Source of the DNA: Desertivirga arenae
Lineage (GTDB): Bacteria > Bacteroidota > Bacteroidia > Sphingobacteriales > Sphingobacteriaceae
Assembly: GCF_017355785.1 (NCBI RefSeq)
Contig: NZ_JAFEWE010000001.1
Coordinates: 558,001-622,000, forward strand
Direction of reading: 5' to 3'
DNA length: 64,000 bases
This document shows positions 62,930-64,000 of the stretch, piece after piece. The notes below the pieces were generated by a model. That model worked only from the letters and a program-made list of their open reading frames with translations, was not told where the DNA came from and did no database searches. A program made the translations under genes and the position numbers. Numbering within the stretch: the stretch's first letter is position 1; every line of letters starts with the position of its first letter.

Positions 62930-63874
62930 TCACAAACTTGTTAAAACTCCGCTTGCTATACTTCTTACTTCTTCCTTTAATTCTACTGGTAAAACAATCT
63001 CTGCCCGGTCAGCAAACATTAAGTACCAGCGTGCAAAACCTGTAAGATAGGCGGTAAGAAAATGCATTTCTACTTTATCTCCAACGGTCCTTTCCGAGAT
63101 CAGTCCATTATAGTATTTCTGCCCTTCCAGATAATGATGAATTTTCTTGCTGACCAGTAGCACTACTTCTTTTACATTGTGTTCCCTCGGTTTATAGTCT
63201 AAATACTCCTGCAGCGAGAGATGCTCTTTTTCAAAAGAAGATTCAGTAAGGCTGATGTTTGAAATCCTGTCTAACCGAAAATCCCGGTAGTCCTGCCGCA
63301 TCCGGCACCAGGCGATTAAATGCCAGTAATTGTCGAGAAAAAATACACCTACCGGCTCCACGATCCGTTCAGATGCTTCCTGGCGATAGAAAGTAAAATA
63401 GTTGATGTGTAAGGCCTTCTTCCCCGAAATACTCTTCAATGTATTTTGCAATAAGTTTAGTTCTAGTGTACTTTCGCTTTTACGACGTGACTTCAACACA
63501 GTGATGCTCGAATCGATCTCTTCAAGGAAATCCTTCTCGGTGGATTTTAATACCGCTTTAATCTTATACATCGCAGAAGTGAAATCTGCTTTCAAAGAAG
63601 AATCTGTTAGTTGCTCTACCAGTTTTTCCGCCGTAAGAAAAGCAGTCGCCTCTTCCCGTGTAAACATAACAGGCGGAAGTCTGAATCCCTCTACTAGAGA
63701 ATATCCTACACCAGCTTCCCCAATTATAGGAATACCAGCCTCTTCAAGCGTTTTTATATCCCGGTAAACAGTACGAAGACTAATGCCGAAGCGCTCTGCA
63801 ATATCCTGAGCCTTCACTACCCTGCGGGTTTGAAGTTGGATAAGGATAGCAGATATACGGTCAATACGATTCAT
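62930..63874 (-). CDS. WYL-domain transcriptional regulator (YafY type)
   Basis: A regulator of 314 residues. The N-terminal winged helix (about 1-60, with AQDIAERFGISLRTVYRDIKTL) is a DeoR-like HTH_11 domain; the middle and C-terminal part is a WYL domain (EPVGVFFLDNYWHLIAWCRMR...YRDFRLDRI), which binds nucleic acid or ligand. I chose the ATG at 63874 (MNRIDRISAILI), as the 19 codons upstream are not family-like. The target is unknown. Confidence 0.92.
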   Translation of the reverse strand: MNRIDRISAILIQLQTRRVVKAQDIAERFGISLRTVYRDIKTLEEAGIPIIGEAGVGYSLVEGFRLPPVMFTREEATAFLTAEKLVEQLTDSSLKADFTSAMYKIKAVLKSTEKDFLEEIDSSITVLKSRRKSESTLELNLLQNTLKSISGKKALHINYFTFYRQEASERIVEPVGVFFLDNYWHLIAWCRMRQDYRDFRLDRISNISLTESSFEKEHLSLQEYLDYKPREHNVKEVVLLVSKKIHHYLEGQKYYNGLISERTVGDKVEMHFLTAYLTGFARWYLMFADRAEIVLPVELKEEVRSIASGVLTSL

Positions 63875-63987
63875 TTTATGACAGAACTGAGCTTGGGTAA
63901 AGCTAGCAAACTTTAGAAAACATACCCGCACTCAAAGTTAAAATACAGAAGCCGGGGTTCAACTAATCTGATTAAACTAAAACTGTT

Positions 63988-63995
63988 TATCTTTG
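63988..63995 (+). promoter_or_regulatory. Putative -7 element of a gene beyond the window
   Basis: TATCTTTG matches TAnnTTTG on the plus strand at the very end of the window, pointing to a divergent gene just past 64000. Confidence 0.4.
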
Positions 63996-64000
63996 CATAT

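Overview
The window is a chromosomal stretch of a Bacteroidetes bacterium, most likely of the Sphingobacteriaceae (Pedobacter-like). The evidence is lineage-typical families (TonB receptor with a DUF4249 partner, DUF4296 lipoprotein, type IX secretion plug protein, fused MoaC/MogA, TolC-HlyD-RND order), Bacteroidetes -7 promoter elements (TAnnTTTG) before many genes, and weak or absent Shine-Dalgarno sequences. I cannot name a genus.

Bases 1-19120 form a nearly self-contained nitrate assimilation island. It holds the 3' end of nirB, nirD, the fused molybdenum cofactor gene moaC-mogA, moeA, and a Crp/Fnr regulator on the opposite strand. Divergently from the regulator run an outer-membrane porin, the nitrate ABC transporter nrtA-nrtB-nrtD and the MFS transporter narK. 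A tightly packed operon follows: a 1173-residue nitrate reductase fused to its own NAD(P)H-flavoprotein and [2Fe-2S] domains, a rubredoxin-tailed protein that resembles a siroheme reductase but lacks its cluster cysteines, a TauE/SafE permease, moaA, moaD, moaE, a SelW-like redox protein and mobA. The cell can thus import nitrate by two routes, reduce it to ammonium and make the Mo-bis-MGD cofactor from one locus. Two FNR-like palindromes precede the porin and reductase operons.

Bases 19154-46000 are mainly housekeeping genes: a TonB receptor/DUF4249 pair, mutS2, DUF4296 lipoprotein, YggS, an acetyltransferase, lysC, a THUMP-like methyltransferase, 1-Cys peroxiredoxin, an intergenic region with two candidate small RNAs and tRNA-Cys, metY, an FMN reductase, pirin, an amino acid permease preceded by a tetranucleotide microsatellite, a TspO-like membrane protein, an ABC-F ATPase, the T9SS plug protein, prfC, yqgE, pdxH and an isolated nuoCD pair.

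Bases 45841-48712 hold what I consider the most interesting system. An ECF sigma factor is followed by a membrane protein that joins an anti-sigma-like cytoplasmic segment to a periplasmic trypsin-like protease. Divergent from them lie two duplicated small lipoproteins rich in Ala, Asp, Ser and Thr. The sigma gene and both lipoprotein genes share one promoter architecture, (A/G)GGTTAC-N15-GTATTAA, with identical spacing, which suggests an autoregulated envelope-stress circuit. The rest (48796-64000) carries an RND efflux operon with its TetR regulator, purB, a NifU-type scaffold, MFS and EamA transporters, a NUDIX hydrolase, a PAS-rich histidine kinase, a small c-type cytochrome and a WYL regulator.
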